A model generated the notes under the pieces. The model ran no database searches. It was not told the DNA's origin and saw nothing but the letters and a program-made list of their open reading frames with translations. From the NCBI GenBank assembly GCA_903834475.1, contig CAILJH010000114.1, forward strand, positions 1 to 64,000: a stretch of 64,000 nt of DNA. Reading direction: 5' to 3'. Positions within the stretch are counted from its first letter, which is position 1; every line of letters starts with the position of its first letter. This document shows, piece by piece, positions 1 through 7,854 of this stretch. The translations under genes were made by a program, and so were the position numbers. The DNA is from an uncultured Prolixibacteraceae bacterium (GTDB lineage: Bacteria > Bacteroidota > Bacteroidia > Bacteroidales > Prolixibacteraceae).

Positions 1-69
1 CGAATAAACGTAAATTGTAATAATATAGAATCATTTTCCCCCTTTGGGGGAATTAAAGGGGGCTACTTC

Positions 70-903
70 ATGAATAAACAACAACTTTTCGAACAGATCA
101 AACAGAAACGCAGCTTTTTGTGCATCGGACTGGACACGGATATCCTGAAAATCCCACGTTTTCTGAACGATACCAGCGATCCGACATTTGCTTTCAACAA
201 GGAAATTATTGATGCTACTCACGATTTATGCGTGGCTTATAAACCGAACCTTGCCTTTTACGAAAGTCAGGGAGTTGCCGGCTGGATCAGCCTTGAAAAA
301 ACGGTACGATACATTCGTGAGAAATATCCGAAACAATTCATCATTGCGGATGCCAAACGTGGCGACATCGGAAATACTTCAAATTTGTATGCCCGGGCTT
401 TTTTCGAACATATGGATTTTGATGCGGTCACTGTTGCGCCATACATGGGCGAAGATTCCATCAAACCGTTCATGACATACCTCGATCGCTGGGTAATTGT
501 TCTGGCACTGACCTCGAACAAAGGCGCAGCCGATTTTCAATACCTAAAAAATGCCGAAACCGGCGAACAGCTTTTTGAGACTGTCCTGAAAAAGTCCCAA
601 ACCTGGGGAACGACCGATAATATGATGTATGTGGTTGGTGCTACCAAAGCCGAAAAACTGGAAGAAATCCGTGAACTGGTTCCCGATCATTTTCTGTTGG
701 TTCCGGGAGTAGGAGCACAAGGTGGAAGCCTTCAGGAAGTTGCTAAATTCGGAATGAACGACATGTGTGGATTGCTGGTCAACTCGTCGCGCCAGATTAT
801 TTATGCTTCAGATGGTGAAGACTTTGCCGAAAAAGCCCGAAATGAAGCGATTAATGTTCAGCTTGAAATGGAAGAACTGCTGTTAGAAGCTGAATTGCTG
901 TAA
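70..903 (+). CDS. pyrF: Orotidine 5'-phosphate decarboxylase
   Basis: Catalyses the last step of UMP synthesis, decarboxylating OMP in the cytoplasm. The 277-residue length and the motif [14 protein letters not shown] (about residues 92-105, with the catalytic Asp-Lys-Asp set) place it in the longer type-2 PyrF group common in Bacteroidota and Mycobacterium. A second phosphate-binding region, [10 protein letters not shown], lies near residue 213. The ATG at 70 follows a C-rich/G-rich leader and is the natural start. The gene stands alone; its end is marked by a 16-bp palindrome shared with the convergent membrane-protein gene. Nothing is odd in the sequence. Confidence 0.96.
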   Translation: MNKQQLFEQIKQKRSFLCIGLDTDILKIPRFLNDTSDPTFAFNKEIIDATHDLCVAYKPNLAFYESQGVAGWISLEKTVRYIREKYPKQFIIADAKRGDIGNTSNLYARAFFEHMDFDAVTVAPYMGEDSIKPFMTYLDRWVIVLALTSNKGAADFQYLKNAETGEQLFETVLKKSQTWGTTDNMMYVVGATKAEKLEEIRELVPDHFLLVPGVGAQGGSLQEVAKFGMNDMCGLLVNSSRQIIYASDGEDFAEKARNEAINVQLEMEELLLEAELL

Positions 904-907
904 GGTT

Positions 908-942
908 AATACCTGACAGGTTTTGGAAACCTGTCAGGTATT
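908..942. repeat. 16-bp perfect palindrome between convergent genes
   Basis: Arms 908-923 and 927-942 are perfect inverted repeats with a 3-nt loop (TGG), core CCTGACAGGTTT. The palindrome begins just after the pyrF stop and includes the first bases of the stop codon of the minus-strand gene that ends at 941. It can act as a two-way terminator and belongs to a family seen again at 20457 and, degraded, at 37901. Confidence 0.8.
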
Positions 943-1468
943 AAAAAATCAGTGTCATCAGCAAATACCTGCCTATCAGCCCGGCCAGGCTGTAAACCAA
1001 AGCATCTTTAACGTGGTATTTCAACATTCCGGCAGCAAGCGAAATTACCGGAGATGAAAGAGGCAGCAGATTGCTAAAAAACAAGGTTAGCTTACCATAC
1101 TTCCTGATTTCGAATTCAGCTTTTTCATATCGTTTTCGACCGATCAGACGATCAATTATTCCTGTACTGAAAAAATAGCCAATCAGGTAATCAATCACTT
1201 GTGAAGCCATTGCAGTTCCGATGGCTACCAGGTTAAGAATTAAAGGATCATAACCGGTCCGGAGGTAATAAATAAATGGCAGTTCAACAGGCATTAAAAG
1301 AAAGAAAAATAAATAGCCCGAAAAATTTACAATGGCAAAAGAAAGCAGACTTTTCTCGTTATGTTCGTATATGTCTCTCCCAATGGTAAGTGAAGCAATC
1401 ACAGCCATCACAATGATCAGAAAAATGATCACTGTCAAACGTGTGTAATCAATCCTTTTCACTTTCAT
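941..1468 (-). CDS. VTT-domain (DedA/SNARE-associated type) membrane protein
   Basis: A 175-residue inner-membrane protein of the VTT/DedA superfamily; some relatives move lipid carriers, but this protein's substrate cannot be inferred. A basic N-terminus precedes a first membrane helix (about residues 9-28). Further hydrophobic stretches lie near 43-65 and 77-100, and a re-entrant-like segment rich in Pro, Ser and Gly (SNLLPLSSPVISLAAGM, about 132-148) is the VTT signature. The stop codon lies inside the 908-942 palindrome. It is convergent with pyrF and divergent from apbE. Confidence in the superfamily is good; function is unknown. Confidence 0.75.
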   Translation of the reverse strand: MKVKRIDYTRLTVIIFLIIVMAVIASLTIGRDIYEHNEKSLLSFAIVNFSGYLFFFLLMPVELPFIYYLRTGYDPLILNLVAIGTAMASQVIDYLIGYFFSTGIIDRLIGRKRYEKAEFEIRKYGKLTLFFSNLLPLSSPVISLAAGMLKYHVKDALVYSLAGLIGRYLLMTLIF

Positions 1469-1589
1469 ATTCTGCCCATCCGGTTAAACTAATTCCTTCA
1501 TTCAAATTTAGTTAATCATTCTGAGAATGTCAGAAAATAAACCCAAATTGCATCAAAGACTTTTACAGTAAACCATTAAAGTAAACTTC

Positions 1590-2600
1590 ATGAAATTCAT
1601 TGGATTAGCCCTCTTTGTTCTGCTTTTTCTGACCGCCTGTCAACCAAAAAAAAGCGAATACATGAAAGTCTCAGGTTTCGCGCAAGGTACCACTTACAGT
1701 ATCACCTACGAGAATTCGAACAATCAGGATTACAGTCAGGATATTGATTCCATTCTGAAAGCTTTCAATCGTTCACTTTCCATCTACGATTCAACCTCCA
1801 TTATTTCCAGGATAAATAACAACGATCCGACAGCTGAGGCAGACGATTGGTTTATTCAGGTTTTTAATAAGTCTGCCGAGGTAAATGCAAGTTCCGGTGG
1901 AGCTTTCGATATTACCGTTGGCCCGGTTTGCAAGGCCTGGGGGTTTGGAAGCGGACCGGTCATGAAACACGACACGGCTTATATCGACAGTTTGCTGCAA
2001 TTTGTTGGTATGGATAAAGTCAAACTTGAAGGTCGCAAAGTAATCAAGAAGTATTCAGGGGTAAAACTTGATGTCAATGCACTTGCGCAGGGCTATTCAA
2101 CTGATTTGGTTTGTGATTTTTTTAAAAGCAAAGGCCTGAAAAATTACCTGGTTGAGATTGGCGGTGAAGTTCGGGGAATTGGAACCAATGCAAAGGACCA
2201 ATTCTGGCATATCGGGATTGACCGTCCAAAAGACGACAACATGATGCCTGGAAGCGATCTTCAGGCAATTGTCGAAATCAATAATAAAGCCTTGTCAACT
2301 TCCGGAAATTACCGTAGCTTTTTTGTAGAGAAAGGTGTAAAATATGCTCATACCATCGATCCAAAAACCGGCTTTCCGGCCCGGAATACCTTGCTGAGCG
2401 CTTCTGTTGTCAGCGACGATTGCATGACCGCTGATGCCTATGCAACTACGTTCATGGTTCTGGGTGTTGAAAAGAGCAAGCAGCTCTTATCCAGACTTCC
2501 AGGTATAGAAGTCTATTTTGTATACACCGATGAGCAGGGGAACTATGAAGTATTCTTTACTGAAGGAATGAAAGCCATGATATTAGAACAAAAGAAATAA
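1590..2600 (+). CDS. apbE: FAD:protein FMN transferase (ApbE family lipoprotein)
   Basis: Attaches FMN covalently to Thr or Ser of target flavoproteins, such as Na+-NQR and RNF subunits, outside the inner membrane. The first 17 residues are a lipoprotein signal peptide with lipobox LTAC. Family motifs are visible: LDVNALAQGYSTD (about 165-177), EIGGEVRGIG (about 188-197) and the metal/substrate motif DDCMTADAYATTF near 272-284. At 336 residues the length is normal. No flavoprotein target is encoded beside it. Confidence 0.93.
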   Translation: MKFIGLALFVLLFLTACQPKKSEYMKVSGFAQGTTYSITYENSNNQDYSQDIDSILKAFNRSLSIYDSTSIISRINNNDPTAEADDWFIQVFNKSAEVNASSGGAFDITVGPVCKAWGFGSGPVMKHDTAYIDSLLQFVGMDKVKLEGRKVIKKYSGVKLDVNALAQGYSTDLVCDFFKSKGLKNYLVEIGGEVRGIGTNAKDQFWHIGIDRPKDDNMMPGSDLQAIVEINNKALSTSGNYRSFFVEKGVKYAHTIDPKTGFPARNTLLSASVVSDDCMTADAYATTFMVLGVEKSKQLLSRLPGIEVYFVYTDEQGNYEVFFTEGMKAMILEQKK

Positions 2601-2676
2601 GCCATTTGCAGAAGTAGCAATAAGATTATCCCATTTGCATCTGGCCTTTTTTCATTGGCGTTTTATATGGTGCCAC

Positions 2677-2707
2677 TTGGTAAAGTACCAATATTGTAGT
2701 ATTTTTG
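2677..2707 (+). promoter_or_regulatory. Bacteroidota-type promoter with a dyad over the -33 box
   Basis: A -33 TTG (2677-2679) is separated by 20 bp from a perfect -7 box TATTTTTG (2700-2707, consensus TAnnTTTG), 60 bp before the exporter start. The dyad TTGGTA-AAG-TACCAA (2677-2691) has perfect 6-nt arms and covers the -33 element, as a repressor operator would. The regulator is not identified. Confidence 0.55.
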
Positions 2708-2767
2708 GGCGCAATAAAGCGTTATACATAAACATCTGATTATAAAACAGATCATTATTTCCTGCTA

Positions 2768-5170
2768 ATGTTTACATATATTTCCCGATTCATCCTTAGA
2801 AACAGATTTCTCCTTGTTGTCGTTCTGATACTGATGACCATATTTATGGCCTACAAAGGCAAAGATGTAAAGCTTTCGTACGACAATGCTCCGATGCTGC
2901 CCGACAAGGATAGCACCAGGATTCAATACCTTGAGTTCAAAAAACTGTTTGGAGAAGATGGAAATTTAATTGTGGTCGGAGCTATTAATCCGGACATTTT
3001 CACGCTCAGCCAGTTTAACGCCTGGGCAGACCTTGGGACTAAAATTCGCGAAATAGACGGAGTTAAGGAGGTAGTAAATATCTCGAGGGCGGTAACCCTG
3101 ATAAAAAATGAAGCAGACCATAAGTTCATTATCAAGCCGCTGGTTACTCAAAAACCCACCACTCAGGTTGAAGTCGACAGTCTGAAAAATGTAATTCTTA
3201 GCCTGAAATTTTACGAGGGCATGTTGTTCAATCCCAAAACCAAGGCTTCGCTGATGACGATCGCATTGGACAAAAATAAGCTGAATGATGTCAGCCGGAT
3301 TGCATTGATTGACAATGTTGTTAAAGCTGTTGAGGCCTACCGTACTCAAAACAAGGTAGAGATTCACTACTCCGGAATGCCTTATATCCGGACTGTCACC
3401 ATGGGAAAGATAAAACATGAACTTTTCCTTTTCGTGTTGATCAGTATTGCAGTTGCCGCATTTATCATGTTTTTGTTTTTCAGATCAGTCCGGGTTGTTT
3501 TAAGTTCGTTGCTGATTGTTGCAATTAGCATCACCTGGGTATTGGGAACGTTGTCTCTATTTAATTACAAAATCACCATCCTGAGTGGAGTAATTCCATC
3601 GCTGATTGTAATTATCGTGATTGAAAACTGCATATACATTCTGAATAAATACCATTGGGAGTATAAAAATCACGGAAACAAAATGAGGGCATTATCACAG
3701 GTGATCCATCGAATCGGGTTTGCCTCACTCATGACCAATGCCGCTACTGCTCTTGGTTTTGCCGCTTTTATTTTGGTTCCTAATCAGTTGCTTCGTGAAT
3801 TTGGGCTCATTACCGCTCTCAACATCATGATTTTATATGTATTGTGCATCGTATTGCTCCCCATCATTTTCAGCTTGCTGGCACCGCCCACGCCGAAACA
3901 TCTTAAACATCTCGACAATAACTTCTTTGGCGCCGTGCTCGACAAAGTGATTTACCTGATCAGTTTTAGGCGAAACCTGATTTACGGCATTGCCGGAAGC
4001 CTTGTTATAGTTGGTTTTATTGGTTTGAGCATGATGAAAACTTCAGGAAAAATAGTTGACGATTTCAGAACTAATGATCCGGTTTACATCGACCTCAAAT
4101 TCTTTGAGAATAACTTTGGAGGAGTAATGCCGTTTGAAATATCGGTAGATACCAAAAAGAAAAACGGGGTGATGACCTATTCAACCATCCAGAAAATTGA
4201 CCGACTGCAAAACATGATCAACCAACACCCTGAATTTTCGAAACCACTTTCGCTGGTCGAGGTGTTTAAATTTGCGCGCCAATCTTATTACGGAGGCGAT
4301 TCAAGCAAATACTCACTTCCAAGTTCGATGGAAAAGAACTTCATTTTAAGCTATATTCCACAAAAAGTACAGGGAAGCGGCGGCGATTTACTGAAAACAT
4401 TCATCGACAGTACCAAGCAGATAACCAGAATCAGTTTCCAGATGGCTGATGTGGGCACAAAACACATGGATGCGCTGATGTCTAATATACTTCCGCAGGT
4501 TGACAGTATTTTTGATAAATCAAAATTCAACGTAAAAGTTACCGGCAACAGCGTTCTTTATGCCAAAGGAACCAACTTCCTGATCCTGAATTTATTTGAA
4601 AGTGTAATTATCGCGATCATCCTGATCTCGATTCTCATGGCATTTCTGTTTTCATCCTTCCGCATGATTCTTGTTTCCATGGGCCCAAACATCGTTCCTT
4701 TGCTGATCACAGGTGCAATCATGGGATTTTCCGGGATTCCGATCAAACCATCAACCATCATTGTATTCAGCATAGCACTCGGTATTTCGGTTGATAATGC
4801 CATTCAGTACCTATCCCGATACCGGCACGAACTGAAAGTCAATGACGGCGCGATAAAAATTTCCGCATTAAATGCACTTCGCGAAGCCGGGTTCAGCATG
4901 ATTTACACGAGCATCGTACTTGTACTTGGATTCAGCGTATTCATTGTTTCCGAATTTGGCGGAACTCAGGCCTTGGGTATCCTGATTTCAACCACCCTGC
5001 TGTTTGCCATGTTCTTCAATATCATGGTTCTCCCTTCATTGTTACTCACTCTCGACAAACGACTGGTTAGCAAAGCATTTACTGAACCAATCATTGAAAT
5101 ATACGAAGAGAATGAGGAGGAAGATTCCGCACTTGAGGCTGAATTTCCGGAAGAAAATGAAGTAAAATAG
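2768..5170 (+). CDS. RND superfamily exporter, MMPL/HAE3 type
   Basis: An 800-residue inner-membrane protein with two halves, each an N-terminal helix followed by a periplasmic domain and a five-helix bundle. Helices are evident at about 14-30, 215-375 and 405-425, then about 620-775. Such HAE3/MMPL proteins are proton-driven exporters of lipids, hopanoids or other hydrophobic molecules and work without a TolC partner; the substrate here is unknown. Conserved membrane segments include a VIVIIVIENCIYI region and IALGISVDNAIQYLSRYRHE in the second half. The C-terminal tail is very acidic (EENEEEDSALEAEFPEE). It appears to be transcribed alone from the promoter at 2677. Confidence 0.88.
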   Translation: MFTYISRFILRNRFLLVVVLILMTIFMAYKGKDVKLSYDNAPMLPDKDSTRIQYLEFKKLFGEDGNLIVVGAINPDIFTLSQFNAWADLGTKIREIDGVKEVVNISRAVTLIKNEADHKFIIKPLVTQKPTTQVEVDSLKNVILSLKFYEGMLFNPKTKASLMTIALDKNKLNDVSRIALIDNVVKAVEAYRTQNKVEIHYSGMPYIRTVTMGKIKHELFLFVLISIAVAAFIMFLFFRSVRVVLSSLLIVAISITWVLGTLSLFNYKITILSGVIPSLIVIIVIENCIYILNKYHWEYKNHGNKMRALSQVIHRIGFASLMTNAATALGFAAFILVPNQLLREFGLITALNIMILYVLCIVLLPIIFSLLAPPTPKHLKHLDNNFFGAVLDKVIYLISFRRNLIYGIAGSLVIVGFIGLSMMKTSGKIVDDFRTNDPVYIDLKFFENNFGGVMPFEISVDTKKKNGVMTYSTIQKIDRLQNMINQHPEFSKPLSLVEVFKFARQSYYGGDSSKYSLPSSMEKNFILSYIPQKVQGSGGDLLKTFIDSTKQITRISFQMADVGTKHMDALMSNILPQVDSIFDKSKFNVKVTGNSVLYAKGTNFLILNLFESVIIAIILISILMAFLFSSFRMILVSMGPNIVPLLITGAIMGFSGIPIKPSTIIVFSIALGISVDNAIQYLSRYRHELKVNDGAIKISALNALREAGFSMIYTSIVLVLGFSVFIVSEFGGTQALGILISTTLLFAMFFNIMVLPSLLLTLDKRLVSKAFTEPIIEIYEENEEEDSALEAEFPEENEVK

Positions 5171-5223
5171 AATCTAATTCATTATTGTATTTTTACACCT
5201 GAAAACTAATCAATCAACCTGCA

Positions 5224-6519
5224 ATGAAAACCAGATTCCTGTCCTCATTTTTTATCCTGTTCCTTTTAATTTTCGCCTGTACTGTTCATGCTCAAACAAT
5301 TATCCTGAAGCAAACTCATGAAAACGGGATATACAAAAAGGGTCAAAAGATCCAAATCACAGCAATAATCAGTCAGGAAACCAAAGATTCGATGTTTGTA
5401 AAAGTTCGGAAGAACAACAATCAAATCCTTTTAAATAATGCTTTTCTACCTACTCAAGATTCGTTCGTAATTTTCGAAGGGACTTTCAAAGAACCTTGTT
5501 CGGTAATTATCGAAGCAAAAATCAAAGAGAAAAAGCAAAGTATCGGATTAATCGTTGATCCGAAAAAAATCAAACCGGGAAGCGAATGCCCCAAAGACCT
5601 GAAAGAATACTGGAATCAGGAAAAACAAAGACTGAATGCTCAGCGGATGGAGGTGAAATTGAAAAAAGTAGAAGTCAGCGAGAAAGGCTTTGTATGTTTC
5701 GATACCGAGATCAATTGTGCCAACTCAAAAACAGCAAAGGGTTATTTTGCAAAACCCGAAAAAGCCGTGATGCGGTCACTTCCAATCGTTTTGATGGTTC
5801 ATGCGGCCGGTGTCAAAGGATCGTGGTGTCGTTCGGAAGTTGCGAATGCAGTGAACTATGCAAAAAAGGGGAAAGGAGCTCTTTGCTTCGACCTGAATGC
5901 TCACGGAATGCTCAACGGCCAGCCGGACGAATATTACAACAATCTGGATGCCGGCGAATTGAAGAATTATTACGTCAGCGGCTTCGAAAGCCGTGAAGAT
6001 TTCTACTTCAGGGGTATGTATCTGCGACTAATCCGTACGATCGAGTTTCTGACCAGACAACCGGAATGGGACGGAAAACGCATTTTGGTAATCGGAGAAA
6101 GTCAGGGTGGCGGACAAGCATTGGCTGCAGCCGGTCTCGACAGCCGGGTTTCGGCAGTGGTAGCAACAGTTCCGGCCATGTGCGACTGGGGAGGAACTTT
6201 TGCAAATCGTAAAAGTGGATGGCCTCAACCGTACGAACATTCGGGCGATCAGGAAAAAATAAAGAAGGCAATTCCCTACTTTGATACAGCAAACCTCTTG
6301 CAATTTTCGAAAGCCACAATTGTTGTTGAAATCGGGCTGATCGATCAGACTTGTCCTTCCACTTCGGTTTATGCTGCAATTAATCAGGCAAAAGGCAAAA
6401 AGATCATCTATCCGGTTCCATACCACGAACATAATTTGAACAACGAAACTCCACGGGCTCTTTGGAACAAAACTGTTTCCGAACCTAAAAATGCGTTTAT
6501 CGAGAATTACCTGAAATAA
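5224..6519 (+). CDS. Acetylxylan esterase-like hydrolase (CE7/AXE1 family)
   Basis: A secreted alpha/beta hydrolase that probably removes acetyl groups from xylan-type glycans or oligosaccharides. A signal peptide covers about residues 1-24 (cleavage after VHAQ). An extra beta-rich domain of roughly 80 residues precedes the AXE1 domain (about 115-431). The catalytic Ser293 lies in GESQGGG, with a likely Asp in LIDQTCPS and His in PYHEHN. Typical CE7 enzymes are about 320 residues, so the N-terminal domain is an addition. The fold and family are clear; the exact substrate is inferred. Confidence 0.85.
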   Translation: MKTRFLSSFFILFLLIFACTVHAQTIILKQTHENGIYKKGQKIQITAIISQETKDSMFVKVRKNNNQILLNNAFLPTQDSFVIFEGTFKEPCSVIIEAKIKEKKQSIGLIVDPKKIKPGSECPKDLKEYWNQEKQRLNAQRMEVKLKKVEVSEKGFVCFDTEINCANSKTAKGYFAKPEKAVMRSLPIVLMVHAAGVKGSWCRSEVANAVNYAKKGKGALCFDLNAHGMLNGQPDEYYNNLDAGELKNYYVSGFESREDFYFRGMYLRLIRTIEFLTRQPEWDGKRILVIGESQGGGQALAAAGLDSRVSAVVATVPAMCDWGGTFANRKSGWPQPYEHSGDQEKIKKAIPYFDTANLLQFSKATIVVEIGLIDQTCPSTSVYAAINQAKGKKIIYPVPYHEHNLNNETPRALWNKTVSEPKNAFIENYLK

Positions 6520-6530
6520 AACGAAAACTT

Positions 6531-6611
6531 GTCATTCATTGTCATTGGTAGTCATTTGTTGCTGCTCAGAAGTAAACTGAGATTACCAAAAGACGACCAA
6601 TGACAATGAAA
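6531..6611. repeat. Inverted array of 10-nt words after the esterase gene
   Basis: The left part reads as three successive 10-nt words beginning GTCATT (6531-6560). The right part, reverse-complemented, has similar phasing. Outer arms 6535-6549 and 6596-6610 are perfect 15-nt inverted repeats, and an inner CTCAG...CTGAG pair closes the loop. It may act as a terminator. It resembles in plan the 7-nt word arrays at 40342, 50471 and 51401. Confidence 0.65.
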
Positions 6612-6634
6612 TATTCTTTGAAAAGACATATAAA

Positions 6635-6793
6635 CTAGTGTTGTGTTAACTTAATTCTGACAAGTACCAGTCACCCCGAATTCATTTCGGGGTCTCATTC
6701 TATTAAGGGATGCCGAAACAAGCCTTCGACGTGAGCTCAGTCGAACGTTCGGCATGACAATGCATCGATTCTTGATTAAGACAACACTAATAG
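6635..6793. mobile_element. MITE-like element, about 159 bp
   Basis: Terminal inverted repeats TAGTGTTGTGTTAA (from 6637) and the reverse complement TAGTGTTGTCTTAA (ending about 6791) match at 13 of 14 positions. Inside lie two further palindromes: ACCCCGAATTCATTTCGGGGT (6672-6692) and TTCGAC...GTCGAA. There is no coding capacity and no transposase in the window. The right end overlaps the upstream part of the marC ORF given in the ORF track, which argues that marC really starts at 6820. Confidence 0.7.
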
Positions 6794-6819
6794 TATTTAT
6801 CATCAACAAAAAACTTTCG

Positions 6820-7452
6820 ATGCAAGACTCCATCTCATTCGGTTTACTTTGTTTTACATCCTTTTTCACCCTGATCAATCCGCTGGGAACGATGCCTATT
6901 TTCATGACCATGACCTCGGAGCTGGATGTGAAACACCGGAATTCCACTGCAAAAAAGGCTTCAATCATTGGATTTATAACGATCGTGTTTTTTGCCCTTT
7001 CAGGTCAATTGCTGTTCAAATTCTTTGGAATTTCAGTGAACAGCTTCCGGATTGTTGGCGGGGTAATTTTCTTTATCATGGGCATGGATATGCTTCAGGC
7101 AAGATTAGGTCAGGTAAAAATAAAGGACTCTGAGGTTAAGAGTTATGTCAGCGATATTTCAATCACTCCATTGGCAATACCAATGATTTGCGGCCCGGGT
7201 GCCATTACCAACGCCATTGTTTTAATGGAAGATGCAGCCACTTTCGAACGAAAAACCATTCTTTTTGGAGCTATCTTCCTCGTGATTCTGATTACTTACC
7301 TGATTTTATACAGCTCGTCCAGGATCATTAAAATTCTCGGGCAAACCGGTAATAATGTGATGATGCGTCTGATGGGACTGATCGTAATGGTCATTGCTGT
7401 TGAATTCTTCTTTAGCGGACTAAAACCAATTATTCTGGATATGATGAAGTAA
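6820..7452 (+). CDS. MarC/UPF0056 family integral membrane protein
   Basis: A 210-residue inner-membrane protein of the MarC family, whose function is not settled. Six hydrophobic segments are visible, with family motifs NPLGTMPIF (near residue 19) and the GPGAITNAIVL segment near the middle. The ORF extends upstream to 6754, but that part lies in a MITE-like element and the family starts at MQDSISFG, so I use the ATG at 6820, which also gives the usual length. It stands alone. Confidence 0.88.
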   Translation: MQDSISFGLLCFTSFFTLINPLGTMPIFMTMTSELDVKHRNSTAKKASIIGFITIVFFALSGQLLFKFFGISVNSFRIVGGVIFFIMGMDMLQARLGQVKIKDSEVKSYVSDISITPLAIPMICGPGAITNAIVLMEDAATFERKTILFGAIFLVILITYLILYSSSRIIKILGQTGNNVMMRLMGLIVMVIAVEFFFSGLKPIILDMMK

Positions 7453-7780
7453 GTCCTGGATTTCATTTTCAGACAGCTTTTTATATCCATGTGAATTTTA
7501 CGATAATCCAATAATTTCCAGATATTCTTCCAAAATGCCACTGCCAATATCCAGCTTACTCCGGAAAGATGCAGACACGAAAAACGGCAATCAGAATGTA
7601 ATGCGAATTAAGAGTTGAACAATAGTTGAAACATAATGCCGAAGGCATGGCAGGATAATTTCACCCTGCCCGAAGCAGGCGGGCACTTCGTGGTTTAAAG
7701 CTGCTTTTTTCAACATTATCTACAATCATGTCAACCCTCTGGGTTTAAAAATCCAACCCTGATTCGCGTATTTAATGAAA
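7453..7780. other. Intergenic stretch with REP-like repeat
   Basis: No gene is visible here. The region about 7605-7760 contains nested small palindromes: ATGCCGAAGGCAT (about 7636-7648) and a CCTGCC...GCAGG hairpin. It is bounded by GTTGAA and TTCAAC/GTCAAC words, and reads like a dispersed Bacteroidota intergenic repeat. I see no ORF with coding character. Confidence 0.45.
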
Positions 7781-7812
7781 GAAGCCTCACTAAAAACAAT
7801 CAGTAAGGCTTC
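7781..7812 (-). terminator. Terminator after maeB
   Basis: Inverted repeat GAAGCCTCACT...AGTAAGGCTTC (arms about 12 nt with one mismatch) lies 43 bp past the maeB stop. On the minus strand it is followed by TTTCATTAAAT. On the plus strand it is followed by TTCATTTATTC, so it may work both ways. Confidence 0.6.
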
Positions 7813-7854
7813 TTCATTTATTCTAAATTCAGTTCTATTCCTGAAGACTCCAAC

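Noticed and set aside
6651-6968. 105-codon minus-strand ORF
   Set aside because: It reads through a MITE-like element and the reverse of marC.
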